Notes: generated by a model not told the origin, from the letters alone. A DNA stretch of 22,212 nt from Acidobacteriota bacterium (GCA_021841795.1 JAKCDN010000008.1:1-22212); one strand, 5' to 3'; positions 1 through 8,723 are shown, counted from the first letter of the stretch. Translations and numbers: made by a program.

Positions 1-1239
1 ATGGAAAGCTTCCTCACCCGCTACCGAAATCTCGTGGTGTTGCTGGCCATTCTTGTGGCACAGCTGGCCGGCCTTGCGATGCAGGTGCACCGGAACAGCG
101 CGGGCAAGAGCACGCTCGACGAGGGCGATCAGAGCGGAGTGCGCCTGATCCGCCTGTGGGGCAATGCCGTGGTGGCGCCGCCGGAGGAGTTCATCCACTG
201 GGTCAGGATGGAGACGGTCGCGACCTGGCTGGACTACATCGATCTGCACCATGTGCGGCAGCAGAACCAGGAGCTCGAACAGACGGTGGAAAGACTGCGG
301 CTGGAGCAGGCGGCGCTGCTTGAAGACGCGCGCCAGGGACAGCGGCTGCAGGCGCTGCTCGGCTTCCAGGAGAAGTATATTTACGCGACGGTTGCGGCGC
401 AGGTGTACGGCTCCAGCGGGAGCGATCGCTCGCACGTGTTTTATATCGACAAGGGCGAGCGCGAGGGGCTCAAGCCGGACATGGCGGTGATCACGGCCGA
501 GGGCATTGTGGGCAAGGTGCGCGACGTGTTTCCGCACGCGGCGCAGGTGCTGGCGGTGAACGATGCCAGCAGCGGCGCGGGCGTGATTCTGGAGAGCACG
601 CGCATCCGCGGCATCCTGAAGGGAGACGCCGTGGGCCGGCTCGAGGTGGTGGGCATCCTGTCGGATCAGCGCATCCAGCCGGGGGAGAAGATACTGACGG
701 CGGGAGGGGATCTGATCTTTCCGCGGGGACTGCCGGTGGGTGTGGTGGAAAAGGTTGTCCGCGACCCCGACCGGGACTCGTTTATCGACGTGGTGGTGAA
801 GCCTTATGCGCATCTGAACCGCCTGGACGAGGTGCTGGTGATTACATCGACACAGCCACGGTTCTCAGCGCAGGAGCAGCAGGATCTGGCCGCGAGCGAC
901 GCGGAAAAGAGCGCGGTGCCGACGGCGATCAAAGACCAGATCAAGGCCTCGGAGATCATGGCCGAGAGGCTTCCCGGGCTGATCGATCCCAACCTGCCGC
1001 CGGATCAGCAGCCACTGAACGACACCAGCAATCCCAACCCCGCGCCGCAGCCTCCGCAGCCGCTGCATCCCGACGAGTTTTCTCCGGGAGCGGCGGCAGG
1101 CACCACGCCGCAAGGCGAGGCCGCGCCGGAGCCGGGCACGCAGGCCAAGAAGCCGGGCACGCCGCCCGCCGCCGGGAGCGGCGATGGCGCAGCGGCGACA
1201 CATCACGGGCCGACGACACCGCCGCGGAGGAATCCGTAG
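1..1239 (+). CDS. mreC: Rod shape-determining protein MreC
   Basis: MreC is the bitopic inner-membrane scaffold of the elongasome. It links cytoplasmic MreB to MreD, PBP2 and RodA in the periplasm. The 412-residue product has a short cytoplasmic N-terminus, one hydrophobic segment at about residues 10-28, a coiled-coil stretch rich in Gln, Glu and Leu at about 83-118, and then the beta-rich MreC core, with characteristic stretches such as FYIDKGEREGLKPDMAV and GVVEKVV, ending near residue 283. The remaining roughly 130 residues are Pro/Ala/Gly-rich, look disordered, and are longer than in typical MreC proteins. The start is the first base of the window, so the ribosome binding site cannot be seen, but the N-terminal sequence MESFLTRYRN fits a true MreC start. 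mreD follows after 106 bases, and mreB is probably upstream. Confidence 0.95.
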   Translation: MESFLTRYRNLVVLLAILVAQLAGLAMQVHRNSAGKSTLDEGDQSGVRLIRLWGNAVVAPPEEFIHWVRMETVATWLDYIDLHHVRQQNQELEQTVERLRLEQAALLEDARQGQRLQALLGFQEKYIYATVAAQVYGSSGSDRSHVFYIDKGEREGLKPDMAVITAEGIVGKVRDVFPHAAQVLAVNDASSGAGVILESTRIRGILKGDAVGRLEVVGILSDQRIQPGEKILTAGGDLIFPRGLPVGVVEKVVRDPDRDSFIDVVVKPYAHLNRLDEVLVITSTQPRFSAQEQQDLAASDAEKSAVPTAIKDQIKASEIMAERLPGLIDPNLPPDQQPLNDTSNPNPAPQPPQPLHPDEFSPGAAAGTTPQGEAAPEPGTQAKKPGTPPAAGSGDGAAATHHGPTTPPRRNP

Positions 1240-1345
1240 GAGCAAGACCGCGCGATAGGGTAATCTGAACCGTGACCCACGCGGCGCAATCCACGAACAT
1301 GCCGATGCGATTTGCATACCCACCGACGCGGTCTGGAAGATAGCC

Positions 1346-1867
1346 ATGCCGCTGCTCACCGCCGACTCCAGGCGCGACATGGAGATCCGCCGCTATCCCC
1401 TGCTGGTATACGCCATGGTGCCGCTGGCATCGCTGGTGCTGCAGGCATGGCTGCCGCGCCTGGTGGGCCGCTACGACTGGTTCGATCTTCCGCTTGTGAT
1501 CACGATCTACTTTGCGCTGGGACGCCGCAGCCCGATCCAGGGCACGATCATGGGCGCGGTGATGGGCATCTTCGAGGACGCGCTTTCGCACCACGCCATC
1601 GGCGTAAACGGAATCTCCAAGACGGTGGCGGGATTTCTGGCGGCATCGGTGGGCGTCCGCATCGAGGTGGAGAACCACATCATCCGGCTGCTGCTGAACT
1701 TTGCGCTTTCGCTGCTTTCGAGCGCCATCTACTTTCTGACGTACCGGGGGCTGCTGGGGCTTGCGCTCGACTGGAGCTGGCTCACCGAGCTGTTCCGCGC
1801 GGTTGGAAATTCACTGATTGCGGTGATGCTGTTTCCGCTGCTGGACCGGGCGCAGATCAGGGAGTGA
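1346..1867 (+). CDS. mreD: Rod shape-determining protein MreD
   Basis: MreD is a small polytopic inner-membrane component of the elongasome that works with MreC. The 173-residue product is mostly hydrophobic. About five membrane segments can be read: near residues 18-36, 44-60, 64-82, a pair at about 108-140, and a last one near 150-165. The polar, conserved-looking stretch GIFEDALSHHAIGVNGISK lies between the third and fourth segments and is typical of MreD. The start at 1346 is supported by GGAAGA at 1335-1340, five bases upstream; an in-frame ATG 11 codons later is a less likely alternative. It sits between mreC and mrdA in the usual order. Family assignment rests on length, hydrophobicity, that stretch and context, because MreD is poorly conserved in sequence. 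Confidence 0.9.
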   Translation: MPLLTADSRRDMEIRRYPLLVYAMVPLASLVLQAWLPRLVGRYDWFDLPLVITIYFALGRRSPIQGTIMGAVMGIFEDALSHHAIGVNGISKTVAGFLAASVGVRIEVENHIIRLLLNFALSLLSSAIYFLTYRGLLGLALDWSWLTELFRAVGNSLIAVMLFPLLDRAQIRE

Positions 1868-1954
1868 GCCGAGGGTCGATGGGCGATCCGGGCGCATTGC
1901 GCGCTCCACATCGCCGGCAGGCAGCAAATTCCGCTGTATTCTAAACAGAGAAGC

Positions 1955-4111
1955 ATGGTTTCCGGCAGCGTCAATCGTGGCGAAAAGCTCTCCACCGTCA
2001 AGCTGGCAGTGGTTCAGTACGGCATTTTATTCCTGATGCTGGGGCTGGCCTCGGGGCTGTGGCGGCTGCAGGTGCTGGACGTGGACAACTACCGTCAGCT
2101 GGCGCAGCAGAACCGCATCCGCAAGGAGCCCATTCTTGCGCCGCGGGGCAAGCTGTTCGACCGGGAAAATCGGCTGGTGGTGGACAACTACTCATCGGTC
2201 ACCTGTTTTCTGGTGCGCGAGCAGAGCAGGAATGTGGACGCCGACCTGGCGCTGATCGCCAAGGGTCTGGATCTGGACATCGATCAACTGCGGGCGACGC
2301 TGCACCGCTTTCGCAACCAGCCGGGCTATCAGCCGATTCCGATCAAGCAGGATGTGACCCCGGACGAGCAGGCGTTTATCGCGGCGCACCGGAACGAGCT
2401 GCCGGAGCTGGAGACGATCGACGAGGAGCGGCGGCTGTATCCGCGGGACGGTTTTGCGGCGCACCTGATCGGCTATGTGGGCGAGGTGAGCGAAGAGGAT
2501 TTGAACAATCCCCGTTTTGCGTATTACGAGCCGGGCGACGTGGTGGGCAAGGCGGGCGTGGAAGAGACCTATGACGAGCTGCTGCGCGGGCAGGATGGCA
2601 GCCGCGAGGTGATTGTGGACAGCCGCGGCCGCGAGGTGGGCTACTTCGGGATTGAGCACGCGGTTCCGGGGCAGGATCTGCGGCTGACCATCGACAACGA
2701 CCTGCAGCGGGCCGCGGAGCTGGCGATGGGCGACCGCAACGGCGCGCTGGTGGCCATGGATCCGCGCAACGGCGAGATTCTGGCCATGGTCTCGCGGCCG
2801 AGCTTCGATCCCAACGATTTCGCGGTGAAGATCAATCGCTCGGCGTGGAACAAGCTGGTGACCGATCCCGACCATCCACTGATGAACAAGGTCATCCAGG
2901 CGCAGCTGGCGCCGGGGTCAACGTTCAAGATCCTGATGTCGGTGGCGGGTCTGGAGGAGGGCATCGCGCAAAACATGCACATCGTGTGCAACGGCGGCTG
3001 GGGCCCGTACGGCTACTACCATCACTGCGACGAAAAGCATGGCGCGGTGGACATCCACAATGCGATTCCGTACTCCTGCGACACGTTCTTTTACATGCTG
3101 GGCGACAAGCTGGGAATCGATCGCATTGCCAAGTACGCGACGGCCTTCGGGTACGGACAAAAGACGGGAATCGATCTGCCGGGAGAACAGGCGGGCCTGA
3201 TGCCTTCGCCGCAGTGGCTGATCCACAACTTCCATCACCGCTGGTATCCGGACGAGACGCTGGACGTGGCGATCGGCCAGGGCGCCGTGGAGGCCACGCC
3301 GATCCAACTGGCGCGGATCATTGGCGGCATTGCATCGGACGGACATATGGTGCGGCCGCACGTGGTGTTCCCGAACCAGCTGCCGGCGGAGTTCCGGAGA
3401 TCGCTGCTCGACAGCTTTCCCGGCTCGGGGGATGCGTATGTGCCGATGGATCCCAACACGTGGGAGATCGTGACCGACGGCATGGCCGACGTCACCGAGC
3501 CCGGGCTGTACCACACGGCCGGCTCGGCGCATCTCGAGGGCATCGACTTTGCCGGCAAAACCGGCACGGCGCAGCAGATGAGCCACGAAGCGCTGGCCAA
3601 GACCAACAAAGGGCGGAACACCTATCCGAACGTCTGGTTCGTGGGGGCTACGCCGCGCCGCAATCCGGAGCTGGTGATCGCGGTTTTGTGGCAGAACGGC
3701 GAGTTCAGCTACTACCCGGCGCGCATCGCGGCGAAGGTGGTTACGGCCTTTGTGGACAAGAAGCGCCGCATGGCCGGCAACCTGCCGCCGGAGAAGCCTC
3801 AGGCTCCGGTGGAGGTGGGTGCGATCTGGTCGTCGCCCGATGGACAGCGGGGCGCGAAGAACGGGGAGACGGCGGCAGACCGTATCCACGGCGGACATTT
3901 CTACGTGGAGAACGGGCAGATTGTGGCCGCACGGAAGACGGCTCCACAAGGCGGCGCCGCGAAGGCGGGCGGTTTGCAGTGGATGGCCGGAAGCGCGGGA
4001 CAGGAGAACGGCGCCCGGGGCGCGCGGCCGACGGAGACCGCGGCGGCCCTGCCCGAACGCCGGCCGGAGCCGCGGTCGAACGCAGCGACTCAATCCAGGG
4101 GAGATCATTAG
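1955..4111 (+). CDS. mrdA: Penicillin-binding protein 2 (elongasome D,D-transpeptidase)
   Basis: PBP2 crosslinks peptidoglycan during cell elongation, in partnership with the glycosyltransferase RodA. The 718-residue product has an N-terminal membrane anchor at about residues 20-40 (VQYGILFLMLGLASGLW), a PBP dimerisation domain at about 50-235 containing APRGKLFDR, and a transpeptidase domain at about 255-605. The catalytic motifs are complete: nucleophile S322 in STFK (322-325), SCD at 374-376 (PBP2 enzymes usually carry SxD rather than SxN here), and KTG at 535-537. Residues 606-718 form a low-complexity tail rich in Ala, Gly, Arg and Pro that is not part of the usual fold. The ATG at 1955 is preceded by a weak AGAG-type site. 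The gene lies 87 bases after mreD, and rodA begins 4 bases after its stop, which suggests translational coupling. Confidence 0.96.
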   Translation: MVSGSVNRGEKLSTVKLAVVQYGILFLMLGLASGLWRLQVLDVDNYRQLAQQNRIRKEPILAPRGKLFDRENRLVVDNYSSVTCFLVREQSRNVDADLALIAKGLDLDIDQLRATLHRFRNQPGYQPIPIKQDVTPDEQAFIAAHRNELPELETIDEERRLYPRDGFAAHLIGYVGEVSEEDLNNPRFAYYEPGDVVGKAGVEETYDELLRGQDGSREVIVDSRGREVGYFGIEHAVPGQDLRLTIDNDLQRAAELAMGDRNGALVAMDPRNGEILAMVSRPSFDPNDFAVKINRSAWNKLVTDPDHPLMNKVIQAQLAPGSTFKILMSVAGLEEGIAQNMHIVCNGGWGPYGYYHHCDEKHGAVDIHNAIPYSCDTFFYMLGDKLGIDRIAKYATAFGYGQKTGIDLPGEQAGLMPSPQWLIHNFHHRWYPDETLDVAIGQGAVEATPIQLARIIGGIASDGHMVRPHVVFPNQLPAEFRRSLLDSFPGSGDAYVPMDPNTWEIVTDGMADVTEPGLYHTAGSAHLEGIDFAGKTGTAQQMSHEALAKTNKGRNTYPNVWFVGATPRRNPELVIAVLWQNGEFSYYPARIAAKVVTAFVDKKRRMAGNLPPEKPQAPVEVGAIWSSPDGQRGAKNGETAADRIHGGHFYVENGQIVAARKTAPQGGAAKAGGLQWMAGSAGQENGARGARPTETAAALPERRPEPRSNAATQSRGDH

Positions 4112-4115
4112 CGCC

Positions 4116-5222
4116 ATGGCCCTGCGCCGCTTCCTCAGCTTTCGGGACTTCGACTGGTGGCTGCTGCTGCTGCTGCTGGGCATGTGCTCGGTCTCATTGA
4201 TCGAAGTGCACTCCACCACGGTGCACACCCGATTCGCGCGTTTTCCCGAGATGCAGATGATCGCCATGGGGGGCGGGATTGCGCTGATGTTCATCTTTGC
4301 GCGGATCGACTATCATCGGGTGCTCGACTGGGCGCCGTGGGCTTATGGAACGGGTCTGCTGGCGCTGGGAGCGGTGCTGTCGCCGCTGGGACACAAGGCA
4401 CTGGGAGGACGGCGCTGGATCAAGCTGGGCCCGATGCTGATCCAGCCCTCGGAGTATGTGAAGCTGGTTCTGATCCTTATGGTGGCGCGCTACTTCGCCA
4501 ACCTGGGCGGGCGCTACCTGAGCTGGAAGGATATTCTGAAGGCCCTCGCGCTGGTGGGGATTCCGATGGAGCTGGTGCTGAAGCAGCCGGACCTGGGAAC
4601 GACGCTTACCTACGCGCCGATTCTGGTTGCGGGCCTGTTTCTGGGCGGCATCAATCTGCGCCAGGCGGCGATCCTGATGACCTGCGCGGCGGTGCTGGTG
4701 GGGGGCGTATGGTCGAGCGGCAAGTTCCTCAAGTCATACCAGAAGGCGCGTCTTACGAGTTTCACCAACCCGAGCGCCGACCCGAAAGGCTCAGGGTACC
4801 AGGTGCTGCAGTCGGAGATTGCGGTGGGATCGGGGGGCATCTGGGGCAAAGGCTCGGAGCGGGGCACGCAGACGCAGGGATATTTTCTCCCCATCCCGTA
4901 TACGGACTTCATCTTTGCCGCATTCAGCGAGGAGCACGGATTTGTGGGTGCAATTTTTGTCCTGCTGCTATACTTCCTAATATTGATGCGTTTGATTCAG
5001 AACGCACAAACAGCCGCTGACCTGCCCGGTTCTCTCATTATTATGGGGATTGTGGCGGTGTTGACCTTCCAGATTGCGGTCAACGTCGGCATGGTCATCG
5101 GGCTGATGCCCGTCACCGGAATCCCTTTACCTTTAATGAGTTATGGCGGATCTTCGGTGCTGTTCACGTTCCTGGCGCTTGGCGTGGCAATGAATGTCCG
5201 CATGCGCAGGTTCGTCAACTGA
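4116..5222 (+). CDS. rodA: Peptidoglycan glycosyltransferase RodA (SEDS family)
   Basis: RodA is the SEDS-family polymerase that extends glycan strands from lipid II, working with PBP2 in the elongasome. The product has 368 residues and about ten membrane segments. Family landmarks are present: RRWIKLGPMLIQPSE, KQPDLGTTL, the extracellular loop motif NPSADPKGSGYQ with D222, which should match the essential Asp of SEDS enzymes, IPYTDFIFAAFSEEHG, and the C-terminal GIPLPLMSYGGSS. The frame is open far upstream, but ATG 4116 is the sensible start. It begins just after the mrdA stop, has AGGGGAG at 4097-4103, and gives the expected cytoplasmic N-terminus (MALRRFLSFRDFDWW). It is the last gene of the shape cluster; no clear terminator follows. 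Confidence 0.96.
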   Translation: MALRRFLSFRDFDWWLLLLLLGMCSVSLIEVHSTTVHTRFARFPEMQMIAMGGGIALMFIFARIDYHRVLDWAPWAYGTGLLALGAVLSPLGHKALGGRRWIKLGPMLIQPSEYVKLVLILMVARYFANLGGRYLSWKDILKALALVGIPMELVLKQPDLGTTLTYAPILVAGLFLGGINLRQAAILMTCAAVLVGGVWSSGKFLKSYQKARLTSFTNPSADPKGSGYQVLQSEIAVGSGGIWGKGSERGTQTQGYFLPIPYTDFIFAAFSEEHGFVGAIFVLLLYFLILMRLIQNAQTAADLPGSLIIMGIVAVLTFQIAVNVGMVIGLMPVTGIPLPLMSYGGSSVLFTFLALGVAMNVRMRRFVN

Positions 5223-5762
5223 GACATCTGAATCCGCTCGGGTTCCGGTGTCGTCAGGCAAAGCTTTGTTCTACGCGGCCGGGAAGTGATTTGGCATCGC
5301 GACCCGTCGCAAGGGAAAGATTTTGAAACATTTCGCCGGCTTGGTCCCGATGGATCGCGCCCGGCAGGATTGAGTTTATGAGCACCGAGAGACGGGATAG
5401 CCGCTCCGCTCCAGCGACCGCAACCGGTCGCCAAAGCGTGCGGATCGGCTCGCGGCCTGCGCATTGCAGCGACCGTGCATTCCCTTCGGAGCCGCCGGAC
5501 ATTCACTGGATCTTCCCCGTGTCCGCCTCCGAACGTGAGCGCCCCAGGGCGCGCACCGCTCAGCTCGACGATTACCTTCATCAGCAAGCTGGCCAGCGTT
5601 TATGCCATGGCTCGCCGCCCTTCGGGCCGGCAGCCGGACATCGATCGCTCTTCGACCGCTCGATCGGTAATCCGCTCCGCACTCTGTCTGCCGTCTTCGC
5701 GCCCATCCATCCGTCCTTGCCGCAGGATCCGGCCGCCATGCGCCGCCGGACGGAAAGGTACG
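5223..5762 (+). promoter_or_regulatory. Long gene-free leader upstream of RNase E/G
   Basis: This 540-base stretch separates rodA from the RNase E/G start. It holds no recognised gene and no obvious terminator. Several hairpins can be drawn: GCGCCC/GGGCGC near 5540; CGATCG at 5642-5647 pairing with CGATCG at 5661-5666; and TCCGGC (5728-5733) with GCCGGA (5745-5750), the last ending one base before the Shine-Dalgarno GGAAAGG (5752-5758). RNase E transcripts in enterobacteria have long structured 5' leaders used for autoregulation, so a similar role is a reasonable inference here. A 140-codon frame (5378-5800) with AGGA eight bases upstream runs through the region and overlaps the start of the RNase. 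Its product is Arg/Pro/Ser-rich and unrecognised, so I do not call it a gene. No convincing -35/-10 pair was found. Confidence 0.4.
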
Positions 5763-8669
5763 ATGGCAAAGGAAATTTGTATCTCCAGCACGCCGCATGA
5801 GACGCGGCTTGCGATTTTGGAAGACGATCAGCTCGCGGAGATCTATTACGAACGCGAAAACGAGTACACGCTGGCAGGCTCGATTTACAACGGGCGAGTC
5901 ACCCGGGTGCTTCCGGGCATGCAGTCGGCGTTTGTCGATCTGGGACTGGAGCGCGACGCATTCCTGTATGTGACCGACTTCCTGGAGCTTGAAGACCAGG
6001 AAGAATCGGACGAGCTGGAAAAGGCCGCCGCCAGCGGCGCGGGACAGCCTCCGCGGGAGGTGCGGCACGGCCAGCAGGGCACGGCTCAGGTCGCGGCTCA
6101 GGGAGCAGCTCAGGGCAGCGAGCGCAGCGGCGGACGCCGGGACGATCGGCATGGCCGCTCCGGCGACAGGCGCCAGGAACCGCGCACGGAACGGGTTCTG
6201 GACGAGGCGCCGGCGGAGCCCGTGGCCGCCGAGCCGGCCGCGACGCCGGAGACGATAGAGACCGCACAGGATCAGGACGCTTCCGGCGGACGCCGCTGGC
6301 GCGGACGGCGCCGCCGCCGCGGAGGGCGCGGCCAGGAATCGGCTCCGGAGACAAATCCGGAGGCGACGGCAACGGAATCCATGCCCGCGGAGCCGGTTGC
6401 GGCTTTCGAGGTGGAAGAAAGGCCCCAGGCGCACGAGCCTTCGCCGATCCAGCCGGTAGAGCCTGCGCGTACGAAGCCGGCCGCGTTCGTGCTGCCGGGC
6501 GAATCGCTGTCAAAATACGGTGGAACGTCCGCGCCCGATGCCACGCGGCCGGCAGCGGCAAGCTCAGCGCCGGCACGCCCCACCTACTCCTCAAAACCCT
6601 CAACCCTGATCGATTCCCCGCTGGCGTGGGACGGCAGCGGACTGCTGCCCGGCGAGTCAATCTCACGGCACCGCGCGCGGCAGCCGGAGAATGAGACCGA
6701 AGCCGCGGCCGAGGAGACGGTGGAAGAGGCGGCGGTGGCAGGCTTCGCGGCCAAGCCGCTGGTGGAGGCCGTAGAGGAACAGGAGTTCGACTTCGACGAA
6801 GAGAGCCTTCACGCGAGCCCGGGCAAGCTGCGCATCGAGCCAGAGACGGCAGAAGAGACGAACGGCGAAGAGCTGGAGTTTGAGGAAGAGACGGAGAGCG
6901 AGCCGGCCCAGGAGCCGCAGGAGGACGAAGCGGAGCCGGGCGAGACCGACGCCTCTGCCTCGCATCGCGTGGACCCCTCCGCGCCCAGCGGTTTTCGCCT
7001 GTTCGGATTCGGCAAGAAGAAGCGGGAAGATGAGCCGGGCGAGGAGAAAGCAGCGACTGAGCGGCCCGCCGCGCGGGCGTCAAACTACGCTCCGGGAGCA
7101 GGCCTGGTGGAAGAGGAGGTCATCGAGGGCGAAGAGGTGGAAGCCGCGCCTCATGCCCGGCGCCACAAGCCCGAGGCGCACGATCTGGACGATTACGAGG
7201 AAGAGACGCTGGGCACGCGCATGCGCTCCGGCGACTTCGGCGAGCTGCTGCAGGAGGCGCACCTGGACCACCGCATCCAGCGCAACCTCGATGAGCCCAA
7301 CGGCGAAGAAGAGGAAGAGGCCGAAGAAGAGACTTCCGCACCGGGCGCACGCCCCCCACGGGGCCGGGAGCGCCGCGAACGGGGTGAACGCGGCCAGCGT
7401 GGCCGCGGCCAGCAGAACCAGAGCCGGCGGGGCCCGTCGCGCCGTTCCGCGCAGACCTCGGACCTGCCGGTCATCTCGGACCTGCTGAAGCCGGGCCAGG
7501 AGATTCTGGTCCAGATTGCCAAGGAGCCGATCGCCAAGAAGGGCGCGCGCATCACCAGCCACATCGCGCTGCCGGGACGTTTTCTGGTCTTCATGCCCAC
7601 GGTGACCCACGTGGGAGTGAGCCGCAAGATTGCCTCCGACGAGGAGCGCCACCGCCTGAAGCGCATCCTGCTCCACGAGCGGGGCGAGTCGTCGGGAGGC
7701 TTCATTGTGCGCACCGCGGCCGATGGAGCGTCAGAGGAAGAGCTGCGCGCCGATCTCCGCTTCCTGATCAATCTGTGGAACGACATCAAGCAGCGGTCAG
7801 AGTCTTCCAAGTCGCCGGCGCTTATCTACCACGACCTTTCGCTGATCGAGCGCATTCTGCGCGACCAGGTGAGCGATAACTTCTCGTCAATCTGGGTGGA
7901 TTCGCAGGACGACTACGAGCGCATTGTGCGCTTCCTGAACCGTTTTTCGCCTTCGCTGGTGCGGCGCGTGAAGCTCTACACCAAAGAGACGCCGCTCTTC
8001 GAGCACTTCGGCATCGAGGACGATATCTCCAAGGCATTGCGTTCGAAGGTCTGGCTGAAGAGCGGAGGCTCGATCGTCATCAACCAGACTGAGGCGCTGG
8101 TGGCCATCGACATCAACACGGGAAAATACGTAGGCAAGTCGGCGCGCCTCGAGGATACGATTCTGAAGACCAACCTGGACGCGGTGCCGGAGATTGTGCG
8201 TCAGATCCGCCTGCGCGACCTTGGCGGCATCATCGTGATCGACTTTATCGACATGGACGAGCGCAAGAACCGCTACAAGGTGATGGCCGCGCTCGAAGAG
8301 GCGCTCAAGAGCGATCGCGCACCGACCAAGGTTTTGCAATTCAACGATTTCGGGTTGGTCGCCATCACCCGCAAGCGCGTCAAGCAGTCGCTGGAACGCA
8401 CGTTGAGCGTTCCCTGCCCCACCTGCCAGGCGACGGGGATGGTGAAGAGCCCGGCGACGGTATGCAACGAGATTTATGTAGAGATGCGCAAGATGCGGAA
8501 GCATTTTGAGAACGCGGACGTTATGCTGCGCGTGCATCCGGAGACGGTGAAAGTGCTGAAGAGCAACAATGCCCGCTGGCTGGTCGAGTTCGAAGAGCTG
8601 ATCGGAAAGAATCTGCTGCTGAAGAGCGACGCCACGCTGCATCCCGAACAGTTCGACATTCAGGGCTGA
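5763..8669 (+). CDS. rng: Ribonuclease E/G family endoribonuclease with a large insert in the S1 domain
   Basis: RNase E/G enzymes cut single-stranded, AU-rich RNA in mRNA decay and rRNA maturation. ATG 5763 has GGAAAGG four bases upstream and gives the typical N-terminus MAKEICISSTPHETRLAILE, giving 968 residues; the frame is open further upstream but that part is unlike the family. The first half of the S1 domain (about 38-78) is followed by a charged, Arg/Glu/Ala-rich, apparently disordered insert of nearly 490 residues. The fold resumes near residue 567 with ISDLLKPGQEILVQIAKEP. The RNase H-like and DNase I-like core follows. The metal-binding Asp pair is present as D783 (ALVAIDINTG) and D827 (IIVIDFIDMDE), matching D303 and D346 of E. 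coli RNase E, and the zinc-link CPTC is at 885-888. The small C-terminal domain ends soon after, as in RNase G. In E. coli, rng also lies beside mreBCD. Confidence 0.95.
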   Translation: MAKEICISSTPHETRLAILEDDQLAEIYYERENEYTLAGSIYNGRVTRVLPGMQSAFVDLGLERDAFLYVTDFLELEDQEESDELEKAAASGAGQPPREVRHGQQGTAQVAAQGAAQGSERSGGRRDDRHGRSGDRRQEPRTERVLDEAPAEPVAAEPAATPETIETAQDQDASGGRRWRGRRRRRGGRGQESAPETNPEATATESMPAEPVAAFEVEERPQAHEPSPIQPVEPARTKPAAFVLPGESLSKYGGTSAPDATRPAAASSAPARPTYSSKPSTLIDSPLAWDGSGLLPGESISRHRARQPENETEAAAEETVEEAAVAGFAAKPLVEAVEEQEFDFDEESLHASPGKLRIEPETAEETNGEELEFEEETESEPAQEPQEDEAEPGETDASASHRVDPSAPSGFRLFGFGKKKREDEPGEEKAATERPAARASNYAPGAGLVEEEVIEGEEVEAAPHARRHKPEAHDLDDYEEETLGTRMRSGDFGELLQEAHLDHRIQRNLDEPNGEEEEEAEEETSAPGARPPRGRERRERGERGQRGRGQQNQSRRGPSRRSAQTSDLPVISDLLKPGQEILVQIAKEPIAKKGARITSHIALPGRFLVFMPTVTHVGVSRKIASDEERHRLKRILLHERGESSGGFIVRTAADGASEEELRADLRFLINLWNDIKQRSESSKSPALIYHDLSLIERILRDQVSDNFSSIWVDSQDDYERIVRFLNRFSPSLVRRVKLYTKETPLFEHFGIEDDISKALRSKVWLKSGGSIVINQTEALVAIDINTGKYVGKSARLEDTILKTNLDAVPEIVRQIRLRDLGGIIVIDFIDMDERKNRYKVMAALEEALKSDRAPTKVLQFNDFGLVAITRKRVKQSLERTLSVPCPTCQATGMVKSPATVCNEIYVEMRKMRKHFENADVMLRVHPETVKVLKSNNARWLVEFEELIGKNLLLKSDATLHPEQFDIQG

Positions 8670-8678
8670 GGGGTAAAA

Positions 8679-8723
8679 GAAAGCGGCGAAGGCCGGGGAC
8701 AGCGCTTCGGCTTTCGGTTTTTT
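8679..8723 (+). terminator. Intrinsic terminator after RNase E/G
   Basis: Ten bases after the stop codon, GAAAGC (8679-8684) and CGAAG (8687-8691) pair with CTTCG (8705-8709) and GCTTTC (8710-8715). This gives 11 base pairs with a two-base GG bulge and a 13-base loop. Two G residues and then six T residues (8718-8723) follow directly. Stem, position and U-tract fit a Rho-independent terminator for the upstream transcript. Confidence 0.7.

Noticed and set aside
2918..4294. 458-codon antisense frame over mrdA and rodA
   Set aside because: It lies fully opposite strongly supported PBP2 and RodA genes, its product is Arg/His/Leu-rich, and high third-position GC commonly opens such antisense frames.
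5259..5268. CAAAGCTTTG palindrome after rodA as a terminator
   Set aside because: It has no loop and no T-run, so it cannot form a terminator hairpin; it may be chance.
5475..5762. In-frame upstream extension of the RNase E/G gene (ATG 5475)
   Set aside because: The extra 96 residues are unlike any RNase E/G, and MAKEICISS at 5763 with GGAAAGG is the family-typical start.
6272..6583. Antisense frames within the RNase E/G insert as overlapping genes
   Set aside because: Low-complexity GC-rich sequence gives open frames on all strands; none has a good start site or a recognisable product.
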